A stretch of DNA of 64,000 bases, from NCBI GenBank assembly GCA_019671135.1, contig JAHRHY010000005.1, positions 2,776,001 to 2,840,000 of the forward strand, written 5' to 3'. This DNA is from Linnemannia hyalina. Its lineage: Eukaryota; Mortierellomycota; Mortierellomycetes; Mortierellales; Mortierellaceae. Position 1 is the first letter of the stretch, and every line of letters starts with the position of its first letter. This document shows positions 10,488 to 23,068 of this stretch, piece by piece. The notes under the pieces are model-generated. The model was not told where the DNA came from and made no database searches. It was given only the letters and a program-made list of their open reading frames with translations. Made by a program: the position numbers and the translations under genes.

Positions 10488-13400
10488 TTAGAACTTGTTC
10501 TTCTTTTTGTTCGAGCGATTGCTACTGTGAGGTTCGCTCATTTGCTCGTCGGTGGTAAGCGTTGGCTGATCCGTTTGCGAATCATGACGAGAGTGCGGAC
10601 GAGGATCCTCATTACGGGGTGGGTGATCGGCCCAATAGTCCGTGATGCATTTCCTCTCAACAAAATTGTCCTCTGGTTCCCAGGTGTTGTCGTTATCAGA
10701 ATAATTTCTCCACTTGACAAAGTACTCCCATGTCCCTTCCTTTGTACAACGAGCGTCAAGAACTTTCTCGACTTCGTACGTAAGGAAAGAGTCTGGGTCT
10801 TCATATACAAGTTTGAGCTGCGAGGGCGCATAGTTACGACCAAGCATAGAGCCAGTGCCATCTTTGAGGATGTATGCACCGCCCTTGTTTTTACCAACAA
10901 CAGTAAACGGTCCTTCATATCTCGGAGAGGGAGTCTCCTTTGATAGGATCAACCGCCATAACTGTGGAACCATCAGGAAATTCGTTGTGCAGTATCGTTT
11001 TATTGAATCTCTCAATCATTTTCCGCTGATTAGATTTCGCCTTCGCTTCAATAGCGGGGAACACGATCGTGGTCATAAATTCGAGTCTCTTCAGCAAGTC
11101 TTCATGGGACATGACCTGGTTCGAGAGGTCAGTGTAATTGTAGTGTCCGTTTTCCTTGCGTGCGAAGAAAAGAGAGTAAGGCGTGGAACCATGCAGACTC
11201 GCAATGTTTGCATTGAGGGCAAATTGGGCCATGGGAACATGACGATCCCATTCGTGGTTTTTGCCTTTGGTCTCTTTTCGAAGAATTTCTTTGACCGCTT
11301 TAACCCGGTTCTCGGCTAGTCCATTGCCTCTCGGATGATAGGGTGTGACAAGACGGTGATGGATACCCAATTGTTCTGTCATTGTTTTTGTGACCTGATT
11401 GGAAAATTCTTTTCCGTTATCTGATTGAAGGACTCGGGGGAATCCGATCAGGGTAAAAATGTCAAACAGCGTGGTCGCAACAGTAGCGGCTGTTTTATCA
11501 GGTATAGCTCTCAAAATAACGAAGCGGGTGCATACGTCTGTCAGGACGAGAAGATATTTGTTGTTTTTCGAGGACAAATGGAATTCACCAGCGAGATCTA
11601 CAGTCATATGCTCGCCTGGTAAATGTGCATGAATAGCCTTGAGGGGATGGTACCCTTTGCGAGTGATATTAATGCGTTGACACTCAGGGCATTGTTTGAC
11701 GTGCTCAAGACAATCCTTGACCATGAATGGCCACGTCTTATCTTGGGCGTGAATTTTGTCAACCATTTTGTTCGCACCAATGTGACCGAGGGAGTGAACC
11801 TCAGTCATGAGTGAAGGACGGTCTTTCGCCGCGACAGTGATTCTAGGAACCGATTTGTCTTTGAGCATATGAATGTAGCCGTACACTTTCATTGGTGTTT
11901 TCAACTTAGGCCTGTCAGTCCACAACTTCTGAGGGAACTGACGAGATAACGCATCAGGTAACACATTGAGTACTCCAGGACGGTAAACAATGTTGAACGA
12001 GTAAGCCATGATGGTGTCAAACCAAGTTGTCATCATTGGGTTCAAATCTTGCTGTGAGTGAAGAAAAGTAAGAGCCCGATGATCGGTGAACAAGGTAAAA
12101 TGGTAACCCCAAAGATATTGATGGAATTTTTTCAATGCGAAAACGATCGCTAATAACTCCTTCTTAGTAGCGGAATATTTTCTCTCTCGGTCCTGCAAAG
12201 TGCGAGCCATGAAAGATATGTAGTTGACGTTCGAGGGAACGGACTGCATATCCTTCGGTTCGGGTACACCTTCCGGCAACTGATACAGTACCGCACCAAT
12301 TCCAACGTTGGACGCGTCCGTGGCAACGTAGAACGGTCGACTGAAGTCTGGGAAGGATAACACAGGAGCTCGTACAAGTAGTTCCTTGAGTCCATTGAAA
12401 GAATCCATTTCATCTTTTGATAATTTAAAAGTTCCTTCTCTGTAACGAAGTGCATCAAGTGGTGCAGCAATAGTACTGTAGAGAGGGATATATTCACGAA
12501 AGAAATTGAGGGTGCCCAAATATGATTGCACTTGTTTGGCAGTGGTAGGTGGTGCCCATTCGTGAATGTTAGCCAACTTGGTAGGGTCGACTTTCTTTCC
12601 AAAGAGATCAACAATGAATCCCAGCAGAGAGATCTGTGTGCTGAAAAAATTGCACTTGTTCTTGTTGATGATCAATTTCGCCTCGTTGAGTCTTTCGATC
12701 ACACATTTGACATGAGCTGCATGCTCTTCTCTGCTTTTTGAAAAGATAACAATGTCACCAATAAAGTTCAGAACAAAAGGCAAATCGCCAAGTATGCGAG
12801 ACATACCTCTTTGGAACAAGCTCGAGAGTGGCTTCAGACCAAAGGGGGCCTTTTTGAACATGTATTGTTTTCCCTCATGCATGAAAGCAGTGAGGTACCT
12901 ATCTTCTTTATGAATAGGTAGACGATGGTACGCTTGGGTGAGATCGATGGTGCTGTAAATGGAATGACCAGCTACTTTTTGCATTATGTCGGAGATAAGA
13001 GGGAGAGGGAAATTATCCTCCGGTAAATGCACATTGAGAGCACGGGGGTCAAGACACACGCGCCACAATGACTTCTTTCCGTTCAAATCTTTCTTTGCTG
13101 CTAGGGTGAGTGTGTTGTTATGTGGATTGCCTGCTGGTGCAAGCTCAATCACATCATCCTCTAACCAGCGTGCGACTGTCTCGTCCAGGATAGGTCTCTG
13201 GGAGTGAGCAAATTGTCTTGGTCGTCGATACACAATGGTACCTTTTGGAACAGGTAGATACACCATCATCTCAGGAACGGGACAATGACTTGTCTTTGAG
13301 ATATTTTCATTGTCTTTGAGTGCTTTGCTGATGGCATCTAGGAATCTTCCTTTCATGCGCTTAAACTCGGCGGTGAGTTCCTCTTCAGGGGCGGTAATCG

Positions 13401-15828
13401 GACGCAAAGATGGTTTCTCGTCTTCGACGGGAACATCATGTGCAGGTGCCATCTCTTTTATTTCTGGGAGGCCGCAGAGAGCGAAACCCATATGATAAAA
13501 AAGATCCATTCCGATTGTAAGAGCAAACTCTTGATCTTCGATTATTTCAAAAGGGGCTGAGAGAAACTGACCATTGAATTCGAATTCAACTTGATCAGTT
13601 ACACCAATGCGTTCAACAGTAGTCTTGTTTGCTAGTGTAAAATTACCGAGGATCTTAGTGAAAGGAATGTTATGTTCCTTGACTATGTCCTGTCTGATAA
13701 AAGAATGTGTAGCACCAGTATCTATTAACGCATGGTATGTCCTCTTGAATGCACGGATTTCGATTCGAAATCTATTGTCGTGTTCTACTGCATCCTTAAT
13801 AGCAGCATAGTGTCTGATAGTTAATTTGTCAGATGCGAAAGTGTCGAGTTCCTCAGTCGTCATACCAATGCTACTGTCATCGTCACTGTGGTGGTCCATG
13901 TTAGCCTGACTTTGAGCAGCAAAGTTAGACAGGCTAGCAAAAGACGGTTCTTTTGTTTCAAAGTATGGCACAGAGACAAGGGCAGATTGTTTTGGTGGCA
14001 ACGAGCGAAACGCGTATTGGGGTCGTGCACTTGTAGGTGCAGGTACATCCTTATCAGTTGTAACTGATTGTTCGCTATCAGGTAAAGGGGTTACAGATAA
14101 ATCATTTTCTGTAGTTACAGACAGATTGTTTTCTTCTGCTGAAGAAGTATGGACAGCAAGCGAAGGAGACAGAATTGGACCAAGAGGGATAGTATTAGAA
14201 CCAGTCAGTGGTAATTGTTTATTACTAGGTTCTGTTATGACAGGAGAGGGAAGTGTCTTGTCGTTCGTCTCTACGGGGTCCTCAGGTTCACTTGTCTGTA
14301 GAGAAATAGTAGCATGAGTGAGCAAGGTTTGATCAGACACAGACAAAAGTTCAGATTCAGAAAAAGGAGGTATAGACAATTTACCTTCTTTCTTGTTTTT
14401 GTAGCTCTTGCCACCCTTGCTGTCAAAGTTTTTCTTGCGATCACTGTTGCAGTAGGGGGCAGTGTGGCCATTCTTGTTGCACTTGGTGCAGTGCCTGCAA
14501 TTCTTGGTATCATGCGAGTAATTTTCACCGTGATTGTCACAGTGGAAAGTCTTCTTGCCAGAGTTAGACGAAGATGGGAACGACGACGAATCAGCAGTCG
14601 GCTTGCCTTTGCCACGGCGGTCGTTCTTGCGGTGACGCTGTCTCTTGTGACCATGGTTATTACTGGTCTTGGACGAGGAGGCATCCTTGTCATCTTCATC
14701 ATCGTCGACGAGACTGTGGGGTCTCTTGAGAGAGTCGTCTGGTCCTTCCATTACACTGAGGTTGGTTAGGATCTCACAGATAGAGTCCAGTTTGACCTCA
14801 GATAAGGAGGTGCCAATCTTCTGAATCGACGTCTTGATCAGGTTGAGCTCCACCGATGGGATTGAACTCATGATGCCAGACAGTACAGTGGCGTTGTTAT
14901 CATCAATTCGATACACGCGCACTGATCGTTGGAGACGAAGAGCGAAGTTTCGGTACGACTCCTTGTGACGACGGCCAATTTCGGCGACACGAGCAACGGT
15001 GTTGAAGCGTTCAGTCGGAGTCAAAACACTGTCGACGAAGGCAACTTCACATTCCTCCCAAGTTAGAGAAGAACTACTGTGACGAGTCAGCTCATCAGTG
15101 AACTGCTGTCGTGTCTGATCGTCCAGAATCGCCATACAGAGCAGGCGTTGGGCACTGGCGAGGAAAGGAGTCTCGCCGTAACTGTTCTCACAGTAAGTCT
15201 TGAATCCGTCGAGGAACAGGTGAGGGTCGCGGATGACTTGATACGATTGTCCCTTGCCGTGCTTGTTGTCACCAAATCGGGGAGTGCCCGAATCGAGTGT
15301 CAACTTCTTGCTGTCGACCCTGATAGCGGTGGCCATAGTCGCCGTGGGATTGGTAATGATCGGTGCCATCGGTTGGTCGAGAGCCAGTGCTGCTGACAGA
15401 CGCGCACAATCCGCGGTCTTTTGTCGCACGACTTCCAAGAGTTGGATGGCTTCCTTCTGCCACATCTGGTAATTGACATCGAGAGGGTTCTTGTGCATCT
15501 TGAGCAGGGTCCGACGGTATAGCTTGGACCAAGTAGAGAGATCGTGTTTCTTGGTGGTGATGGCTTCCTCAAGACCGCTGGTGAGCTCGGAGTCACTCTC
15601 ATCGTCAGCATCCGTCATGGCAGAAAAGGTGTTCAGGTCGAAGACTGGAGAGGGCTGCGTGTGCTGGTTTGCCGACAAGATGGACGAGGCTTGTTCGTTG
15701 TCATCGCTCATAATGATGTCCTCTTGGGATGCAGGGGTGGGAGATGGAACGACAACAAAGGTGCCGGTGGCATCGATAGCCAAGTCTTGGAGAGTGGGTA
15801 ACTCGTTGTTGTCAACGTTGTCAGACAT
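10488..15828 (-). pseudogene. gag-pol: Gypsy-C Gag-Pol polyprotein with frameshift and FIGD RT box
   Basis: Starts at 15828 and runs open to a stop near 10915. It then continues in another frame (10488 to about 10940) with the GPF block and chromodomain ([29 protein letters not shown]). The break lies in a CT-rich run and looks like loss of 2 nt. Domains in order are gag; CCHC zinc knuckle CTKCNKNGHTAPYC (near 14450); protease DTGATHS (near 13710); RT; RNase H (VATDASNVGIGAVLY, near 12310); integrase HHCC and DDE (VDLAGEF, SDNGKEF); chromodomain. The RT catalytic box, which should be xxDD, reads FIGD (codon at about 12757-12759 is GGT), so one catalytic Asp is lost. With the frameshift and missing 5' LTR this marks an inactive copy. 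Confidence 0.88.
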
Positions 15829-15877
15829 AGGAGTGATGATTTTTTGTTTTTAGAGTGAGAGTGTGGGAGTGATCGTA

Positions 15878-15907
15878 TTTTTTTTTTTTTTTTTTTTTTA
15901 AAAAAAA
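15878..15907. repeat. T22-A8 homopolymer tract
   Basis: A run of about 22 T followed by 8 A, about 50 bp upstream of the Gypsy-C start codon. Gypsy-B has a T8 run directly after its 5' LTR, so this may mark where the Gypsy-C 5' LTR once ended. Homopolymer length may be misassembled. Confidence 0.6.
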
Positions 15908-16464
15908 TGAAGAGTGATATCCCCCCTCTCAAGAAAAGCTTGCTGGTCCTTTTTCTGAACAGGAAGGGTCTCCATTTAATCACTCATCGCTTGTACATTT
16001 CCTAGGGTAGTAATGTTATTTGAACTAGACAGGATGTATATTGCAATAAGCGCGACACCATCCTATGGGGATGTCTACGCTTTTCATTATCACTCTCCCT
16101 TCTCGTAGCTGCAGTGCGTGATCGTGAATGCAGTTGGGACAGCATCGTTTGCATGCACGAGTCATGATGCGAATGAGGGTACTGTCGCATTTTTATGTAT
16201 CGGTATGTACATGTGAGTGCAATTTAATGGAGATAGATACATGCGAAGAAGAGGCGTACAAATCTCTTGTTCATGGGATTGTTGTCTGGACATGTACCTT
16301 TACACCATTTGGGTCAAGTGGATCGATGGTTCAATAACACTAAGGGAAAATAAGATAATTTATGATAGAAACAACAGTGGGCTAACTATCTGTGATATTG
16401 TGTTTATTTCTATTGAAGCATCATACACAACCTAAGGATGAGACTGCGCACGGGAGTTAAGGTA
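15908..16464. other. No gene seen between Gypsy-C and the pogo-like element
   Basis: No coding potential with a recognisable domain. I searched it for a Gypsy-C 5' LTR and found no match to 9762-9863. Confidence 0.5.
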
Positions 16465-16510
16465 CAGTCGAAAATGGTTTTTGGGCCCATTTTACTAGTG
16501 AAAATGGGCC
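16465..16510 (+). repeat. Probable left terminal inverted repeat of the pogo-like element
   Basis: Begins CAGTCGAAAATGG directly after a TA dinucleotide (16463-16464), the usual layout of Tc1/mariner-pogo ends. It contains an internal palindrome GGCCCATTTT (16484-16493) / AAAATGGGCC (16501-16510). The matching right end is not present, because the element is cut by Gypsy-D sequence. Confidence 0.55.
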
Positions 16511-18227
16511 GATAAACGAAACAAACAGACTGAATTACCTCCATGAAAGAAGTATTCTAAAACTTGAAAACACAGTCCCGAGTATATAGTGCACGTGAGC
16601 ATTGACGTGTAGTTTACATCTCTCTTACATTCACCATGGACGCATCTTGTAACCTCAGTAACCAGTCATTCACCATGGCAACGAATAAAGTCAACCGTCG
16701 ACGCCGCTCGTTCGCGGATGAGGTTAAGGCGCGAGCCCAAAAGCAGAAACCCGCCCCTCCTCAGCTCACCTCCAAGAAGGACAAAACATACACCAGCCGA
16801 AAGCTTGAAGAGATCAACGCCACTCGCCGACTGCGATACAACGACCTTTTGAACAGCGCTAGGAACGATGACATGGCTGCTATCATTGTATTCCCTACTG
16901 CCGACAAGTTCGAGATTCCGCGTGCAAGAGTCTCTCGCTCCCTACAAGCGCAAGTCGAGCTGCTGGACATATATCACTATCTCGAAAAACGGAAGGAGAA
17001 CATCCCATTTTTCAAGCTTTCCCCCCGCTCCTATGGACCTGCGATAGGAGTCAACCTTCCAAGAAAAACCTTTGAACGCATGCTGAGCCGAGAAGATAAG
17101 GTATATTATTATTTTCAACAGGCTGCTAAGAGCTGTATACATTAAAAGTAATTTATTAAGATTCCTGTTACTTACAATATGTCAATCAATAGCTACGTGC
17201 TGCAGCAAAGACACTTCCCGATGGCGCTCATTACATCGTCAAGCGGAAGGGTCTAGTGATCGAGCAGGCCCTGCTCTACTGGCTGCACGATCAACGCAAG
17301 AAGAATGTTCCTGTGACGGGCAAGATGATGAAGGAAGCAGCTCATTTCGCATGTATGGTTCTTTGCGATCTCAAGGACGATTCGGGTAGCACTGTATCTG
17401 AGGTGCCGTTATCTTTTTCGGCCTATTGGTTCGACTCTCTCAGGAAACAGCATCGTATCTCGTATTGTCAGCTTCATGGAGAGGCGGGATCGGTCGATTT
17501 GGAGGCAATCGAGCCCGAGCTCGTTGAAATTCGCCAACTTTGCGCCCAGTACACTCCCGACACTATCTTCAACTGCGATGAGACTGGGATGTATGTAAAG
17601 GAACTGGACACCAAATCTTACACGACATCGCTTTTCAAATCTGGCGCCAAGGCTCTCCGGGACTGCAAAGTATCCATTTTATTTTGCATCAATGCCTCTG
17701 GCACGTCTCTCGCCTTGGCCAAGACTAAACAGTCATTGAGGCCAGTGGTTATCGGTAATATACTATATGTATGACAGTGCTACAAATGACAGCATTCTTT
17801 TTTCAGATCTTAACCTTTATGACTGCTTGATACCCATTAGGCGAACACATCCCTACAGACGTTGAAGAAGAGGCGGCCTCGAAGATGATCATGGTGAGAA
17901 CGAAGAAAGGATGGATGACCGGCGATGTATTCGTACGCTGGCTGGAACAGTTGGATGATGAGCTCTCACAGCCAATTCTTCTTCTTCTGGATTCCGCAGG
18001 ATCACACAATGATGTCGATATGCGCGACCATCAACAGGGAATTCCTTGGAAGTATCTTTGCATCCGGCGACTACCCACAAACTCGACATCGGTTACCCAG
18101 CCTCTCGATGCCGGCGTTATCAGCGCTTTCAAACGAGCGTTTCTGGAGAAACTTGGCCGTGAAATATATCTTGCTCGTAACTTCGACCAAACTACGACTA
18201 TCTCTAATGGGCGCGCTTGGACACTGA

Positions 18228-19020
18228 TGTAACAGGATTGTAGATTGCCTCCTGCTTTTGGCTGCCTTGTTCCTTACTTCCTTGTTAATATCTTGTGTGT
18301 CTGTCTTACACACTACCCCTGCTTATTATTACTTCACCATAGCGGCCCCTTCATGTGCAGAGGATATAAAAAGGCATATAAAAAATATCCAAAGTCCAAG
18401 GAACGGAGTGTTGACTTCCATAACTGGCATATCTCTTCATAGTGGGCAACAGAACACAGAATAAAATAGCAATAGACAGCACAAGAATTTTTAAAATGTA
18501 ATCTCTCCCCTGTATTTCACGACAAAGATACAGTTGAGAATACAAGTGCTTTAGATGATCACATACAAGAACTACTCTGTCGAATCTTGCAGTGAGGGTT
18601 ACAGGTTAATAGTAGATGGACATATTCAAGAGTTTGGTGTGCGAAAAATAAGAAGACTTTGTTGTTTGGAGAATAGGTTGGTGTTTAGTAGGATAGTTAA
18701 ACAAAAAATGTTACAATGGTTGTCTTATATGCTTGGTATCATATATACATTCTCATCCCATAGTCGCTATGGATATTGTCGAGATCTACAGAGATGTAAC
18801 AAACACCATATGATAACTTGGACGTGAAAGGCCTCCATAATCCCTCATACCATAGACGTATAAATACCCTGTCCCTCCTGTACAATAAACCTCATTCCTT
18901 CTTGCCTTTTCCTCTTGTCCCTACACCCTCTTGTCTCTTTCCCTTGCTATTATCCTTGCCTCTTGCCTTCCTTCCTTGCCATCACCCTTGCCTCTTCTCT
19001 CTTGCTCTGCGCCTATTACA
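18228..19020 (+). repeat. Solo LTR of an unidentified retrotransposon (TSD ACTGA), carrying MITE B
   Basis: Termini TGTAAC...TTACA are flanked by ACTGA at 18223-18227 and 19021-19025. It contains a TATAAATA box near 18860 and an AATAAA near 18886, as expected of an LTR. Without the MITE and its 3-bp duplication it is about 295 bp. No internal region of this family is in the window. Orientation is inferred from the order of the TATA and AATAAA motifs. Confidence 0.82.
18342..18836 (-). mobile_element. MITE copy B (495 bp, TSD ATA)
   Basis: Same element as copy A in the opposite orientation, starting GCGGCCCCTTCATG and ending GAAAGGCCTCC. Flanked by ATA at 18339-18341 and 18837-18839. It sits inside the solo LTR, which sits inside the pogo-like gene. 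Its inner left end (CATAGTCGCTATGG) matches copy C and differs from copies A and D. Confidence 0.87.
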
Positions 19021-19636
19021 ACTGATCCCAGACGCATGGGGTGAGATCAAACCTTCCACACTGCGCAACTGCTTCGCCAAAACCCCTGTCCTTCCAACAG
19101 AAATGCGCGAGGAGCTTCGACGACGACGGCCAACTAAGGATGAGCAGATAAAGCCTCAGTCCACCCAGCACGAACGATACAAAGAGCAGGAGAAGGCATA
19201 TTTCGAACATATCATCGCCGAGATTGGGCCAGCGAATGTAGCGGGTTTCAGAGCGGTAGAGAGCAGGGATGAGCAGGCCGAGGAGGAGCTACAACAAGTG
19301 GATGAGGAGGGAAGAGAACGTGAAAGCGTGGACGGTCATCAAGTAAGCACTGGCGATTGCTCAAGCCACGAGGATCCTGGAAGCTCACCCATCGCAGACA
19401 CAGATATCTATGGAACTATCGAGACGCTGAAACGTTTGGCAGGAGACAGTGATGTTCTCACAGTCGACGGTATCAAGCGAGTGCGACAGAGTGGGGGACG
19501 AGGCCAAGGAAGTAAGGAGGAGCTCCGAAAAGCAGTAAAACACCTTGTGCGTGCTTGTACGGCCGTTAGGGATGAAGAGTTGGTTGAAGTAGTTGCGAAT
19601 GGATATGAATAAAACACGACTTTCCTTTTCTTTCTC

Positions 19637-20951
19637 TTCGAACTCTGACCTTCGGCTTTCTCTTCTTCACGATGCACACGACTCCGCTATAGCTGGTCAC
19701 TTCGGTTTCGAGAAGACGTACGGTCATCTCCACTCGCGGTTCTTCTGGCCATCTATGGCGAAGGACACCCGGCTGTATGTGCAGACCTGTGAGTCGTGCC
19801 AAAGGACTAAGCCCAGCAACCAACCACCTGCTGGCCTCCTCCAGCCCCTACCCATTCCCGATCGACCCTGGCAAACGGTGACAATGGACTTTGTCGGCCC
19901 CCTACCCAAGACCCCACGCGGCTTTGACTCCATTACGGTCTTTGTTGACAAACTCACAAAGCAAGTGCACTTTGCCCCCTGCCACACCACCGACTCCGCC
20001 TCGCAAGTTGCACGCATTTTTTTCGACCATGTTTTCCGCTTGCACGGCATGCCGACCACCATTGTCTCCGACCGCGATACCAAGTTCACGAGCCGCTTTT
20101 GGAAAGAATTGAGCCGTCTGATGGACGTCCACCTTGCCATGTCGACTGCCTTCCACCCTCAGACCGATGGCCAGACCGAGCGTGCCAACCGCACCCTTAT
20201 CACCATGCTTCGTAACTTTGTCGACCAACGGCAGTCTAACTGGGACCTCCTACTTTCCGCCGCCGAATTTGCCACGAACAATGCCACCAATGCCTCCACT
20301 GGAGTCTCCCCGTTCTTCTTGAACTCCGGAGCCCATCCCAACATGCCCATGTCATTGTTGACCCCTACTCCCGGCCCCAACCCATCGGTTAACGAGTTCG
20401 TGCAATCTCGAAGCGAAGCCCTCACCCTCGCTAAGGAGTCCCTTGCTGCCGCCCAAGAACGTCAAGCAGCCAACGCCGACATCCATCGGCGAGAGCATGA
20501 TTTCAAGGTTGGTGACCACGTTCTCCTTAACCTTGAGAATATCACCTTACCCTCGGACCGCACCCGCACGTCGCAGAAACTCTTGGCTCGCTTTGCCGGC
20601 CCCCACACCATTGTTGAACAGCTGTCCCCGGTCTCCTTCCGCCTTGATCTTCCACCGTCCATGAAGATTCACCCCGTCTTCCACGTCGACCGATTCCGAC
20701 GCTACCAACCATCACCTGCGACGCTAGGACCAAGAACACCAGCACGGCCACCACCGGTTATCGTTGAAGACGAGGAAGAGTATGAGGTCGAGGCCATTGC
20801 AGATCATAGGAAGGTTAACAACAACATGGAGTACCTTCTACAATGGCAAGGATACCCGCGCGAGGACTGGACATGGGAACCAGAGAGTGAACTGGCACAC
20901 TGTAAGGACATCCTCAACAAGTACAAGCGCGACCATGGCCTTAGGACTTAG
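19637..20951 (+). pseudogene. Gypsy-D integrase-chromodomain fragment (5' truncated)
   Basis: Open frame that becomes retroviral at about 19637. It has the integrase HHCC zinc finger (HDSAIAGHFGFEKTYGH, CESCQRTKP), the DDE core (TMDFVGPL, VSDRDTKFTS, TDGQTERANRTL) and a chromodomain (EYEVEAIADHRK, YLLQWQGYP, WTWEPESELA), stopping at 20951. Protease, RT and RNase H are missing: the 5' end abuts the pogo-like element. The C-terminal part itself is intact. Confidence 0.9.
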
Positions 20952-20976
20952 CGGATTTTTTTTTAAGAGGGGAAGG

Positions 20977-21183
20977 TGCAACATATTAGGTTTATCATTG
21001 CTCTCTAGTTAGTCATTCCTTGTCACTCTCTATCGTCTCTGACTCACTATGACACTACACCTAGAAACCTAGTTGGCGACTTTGTATATATATTTAGTTG
21101 TACCATAGTAATAACATCAATCATCACTGCTTCAACTCTCCTCCCCGTTCTATACTTCTCTGTTCCAGTCTTCGCCTGTTGCA
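20977..21183 (+). repeat. Gypsy-D 3' LTR (207 bp)
   Basis: Begins TGCAAC directly after a purine tract (AAGAGGGGAAGG) and ends GTTGCA, giving inverted termini. Internal TATATATA near 21086. The next 5 bp are CCTCT; a left-hand duplication cannot be checked because the element is truncated. Confidence 0.75.
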
Positions 21184-22137
21184 CCTCTTCACTCTTCTTC
21201 TCCCATCCCCATTGTCCTCCCCGACGGATCTCGCTCCTTCTCTGCCCACACCGCCCACATCACCTTTGCACGACAACAATACTCCACCACTCTCGATCCC
21301 CTCGTCTACCCTTTAAAGAGCTACGACCTCCTCATTGGCAAACCTTGGCTCACACAAACCAACCCTCTCATCAACTGGCGAACCAACAACCTCCGCATCC
21401 GCTACAACGACATCGACATAGACTGGGACTGTACCCGCTTTCAGTCATCTTCCATCAGCACTCGCACTCGCGGCCTTCTCCTCTCCCACATCCACTTCTA
21501 CACAGAGGCAACAACCCCCGGCAGCGAAATATACCTTGCCCTCATTCGTTCCAACGACAAAGACAACGACAAAGACAACAACAACAATAACGACAATGAC
21601 AATGACCAGCCCACCTCTAACCAACAACTGCCCTCGATCACTCCCATCACACCACGACCACCTCCCTCTCTTCCCCCTGACATCCACTCCATTGTTCACG
21701 ACGAGTTCCCCGACGTTTTTCCCTCTTCACTTCCTTCTGGTCTACCTCCGGACCGTGGAGATGCCATGCGCATCGAAACGGACCCGAGCGCTGACCCTCC
21801 TTTCAAGCCCGTTATTCGTTTGTCTATTGCAGAGTTGGACGAATTGAACAAGCAACTTGATGAGTTACTCTCTAAAAAACTCATCAAGCCCAGCACTTCT
21901 CCCTACGGCGCCCCAGTGCTCTTTGTCAAGAAGGCCGACGGTTCTCTACGTATGTGTGTTGACTATCGTGGTCTCAACCGCATTACAAGAAAGAACCGCC
22001 ATCCCTTACCTAGAATTGATGAGTTGATCGACCGTTTTCGGGGCGCAAAGTACTTTACCAAGTTGGACTTAATCTCGGGGTATCATCAACAACGCATCTA
22101 TGAGCCTCACACTCATAAGACCGCCTTCCGTTGTCGA
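21184..22137 (+). pseudogene. Second Gypsy-D-like Pol fragment (protease to start of RT), truncated both sides
   Basis: Starts directly after the Gypsy-D LTR in mid-protease ([11 protein letters not shown]), followed by a linker with an Asp/Asn-rich stretch (about 21550-21605) and an RT N-terminal part ([36 protein letters not shown]). It breaks off at 22137 where a Gypsy-B LTR begins. The front part (about 21184-21320) and the RT part need a frame change to join, so there is at least one lesion. This looks like the host into which Gypsy-D and Gypsy-B copy 2 inserted. Confidence 0.75.
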
Positions 22138-22306
22138 TGTCGCATATTTGCCTGTCTCGGGGGTGTCAGCTAATGTAATTAGGCTAGAGACAGTAATTTA
22201 GTCATATGACCAGACACCGACATAAATGGAGGTGTCTGGGCTGTTAACAAAGATCCCTCTCTTGTCTTATCAATTCGATTGTGCGTGACTAGCGTAAAAA
22301 ATTTCA
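22138..22306 (+). repeat. Gypsy-B 5' LTR of copy 2 (169 bp)
   Basis: TGTCGCATATTTG... to ...ATTTCA, with TG...CA ends. It is followed by a T-rich run and GATAAATACAACA. I do not recognise a tRNA-complementary primer site here. Confidence 0.92.
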
Positions 22307-23068
22307 TTTTTTTTGATAAATACAACAAGGATCGGGATCAGGATCCATCGAACGATTGACAGGATCCATCCATTCATTTATTTATTCATTCAACCCATTA
22401 CGAGGAACACTCCATCAATCTACAGGAGCGATTCAGGACGTAACGGGAGCATTTACGGATCAGTACAGAACAGGACCTTTACTGTCAGGATTTTCCTCTA
22501 TTTTCAGGATAATCCAACAAGGACAGGATCCTTTTCTTTTATTTGTGGTCATTTCGTGCGTGTATCTGGTCACTAGTGACAAGGTTACAGCAGAGACTGA
22601 TCATTAATACGAAGTGTAACAGGCGGTTACTTTCGTTGTTATTATTTGGTTACTATTCTACCTTTTTGTGTTGGAGCTTTCAAGTGCGATCATACATCTG
22701 TGTGGTCATTTGAGGTCTTCATATAACACGGTAGCAGAGATTCATTAGAAAACTCACCGTTAGTTTTGATCAAGGACATTCTTGTTCAAATAAACGCGGG
22801 ATTCGTCTTTGTTGGCATTTAGGTGTGCCCTCATCCGAATTCATTTGCATCAGAAAACTTTTAGTTTTTTCTGGGTGTTGTTTTTTATTTTTATTTTGAA
22901 TCAAGTGGATCACTGAGCAAAAAAGTACTGGAAGTTGACGTTAGTAGTAACAGTATTATTTTTTCTGGGGTGCAGTCTGGTTGATCATCAGTTTTCAAAA
23001 GCTCATTTCGTTTTCTGTTTATTCTGCATGTCTGTTTGTTTTCTTTTCCTTTAATTGGGTCATAGAGA
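22307..23068 (+). other. Gypsy-B leader (copy 2)
   Basis: Untranslated leader between LTR and gag ATG. It has no meaningful ORF. It matches the leader of the complete copy (40082-40844) closely. Confidence 0.7.

Larger units (their letters stand above)
9762..15828 (-). mobile_element. Gypsy-C chromovirus (degenerate, no 5' LTR found)
   Basis: Minus-strand Ty3/gypsy element related to Gypsy-B: one long gag-pol frame, chromodomain at the C-terminus, then a 3' UTR packed with hairpins, then a purine-rich tract (reverse complement of 9864-9890) and an LTR-like end TGTGCTATAATCACG at 9863. I could not find a matching LTR upstream of the start codon at 15828; there is instead a T/A homopolymer tract. 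The element is probably dead (see polyprotein). Confidence 0.82.
16636..19612 (+). pseudogene. Pogo/Tigger-like transposase (HTH_CENPB + DDE_1), interrupted
   Basis: Three exons: 16636-17100, 17193-17754 and 17841 onward. Introns 17101-17192 and 17755-17840 are GT-AG and keep the frame. The N-terminus is basic (NRRRRSFADEVKARA), followed by a CENP-B-type HTH region (RKTFERML, LVIEQALLYWLHDQR) and a DDE_1 core. Catalytic-type Asp residues are in FNCDETGMYV, LLLLDSAGSHND and QPLDAGVISAFK. Exon 3 is cut at 18227 by a solo LTR with a 5-bp duplication. The frame resumes at 19026 with IPDAWGEIKPSTLRNCF, the normal C-terminal part of this family, and stops at 19612. All three catalytic Asp are present, so this copy was lost by insertion rather than by slow decay. 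Downstream it is truncated by Gypsy-D. Confidence 0.88.

Noticed and set aside
15908..16053. Possible Gypsy-C 5' LTR (starts TGAAGAG, ends GCGACA)
   Set aside because: It does not match the 3' end sequence at 9762-9863, which two LTRs of one element should.
18818..19025. Separate gene starting at 18818 and running into 19612
   Set aside because: Its first part is MITE end and LTR; only the part from 19026 is coding, as the C-terminus of the pogo-like transposase.
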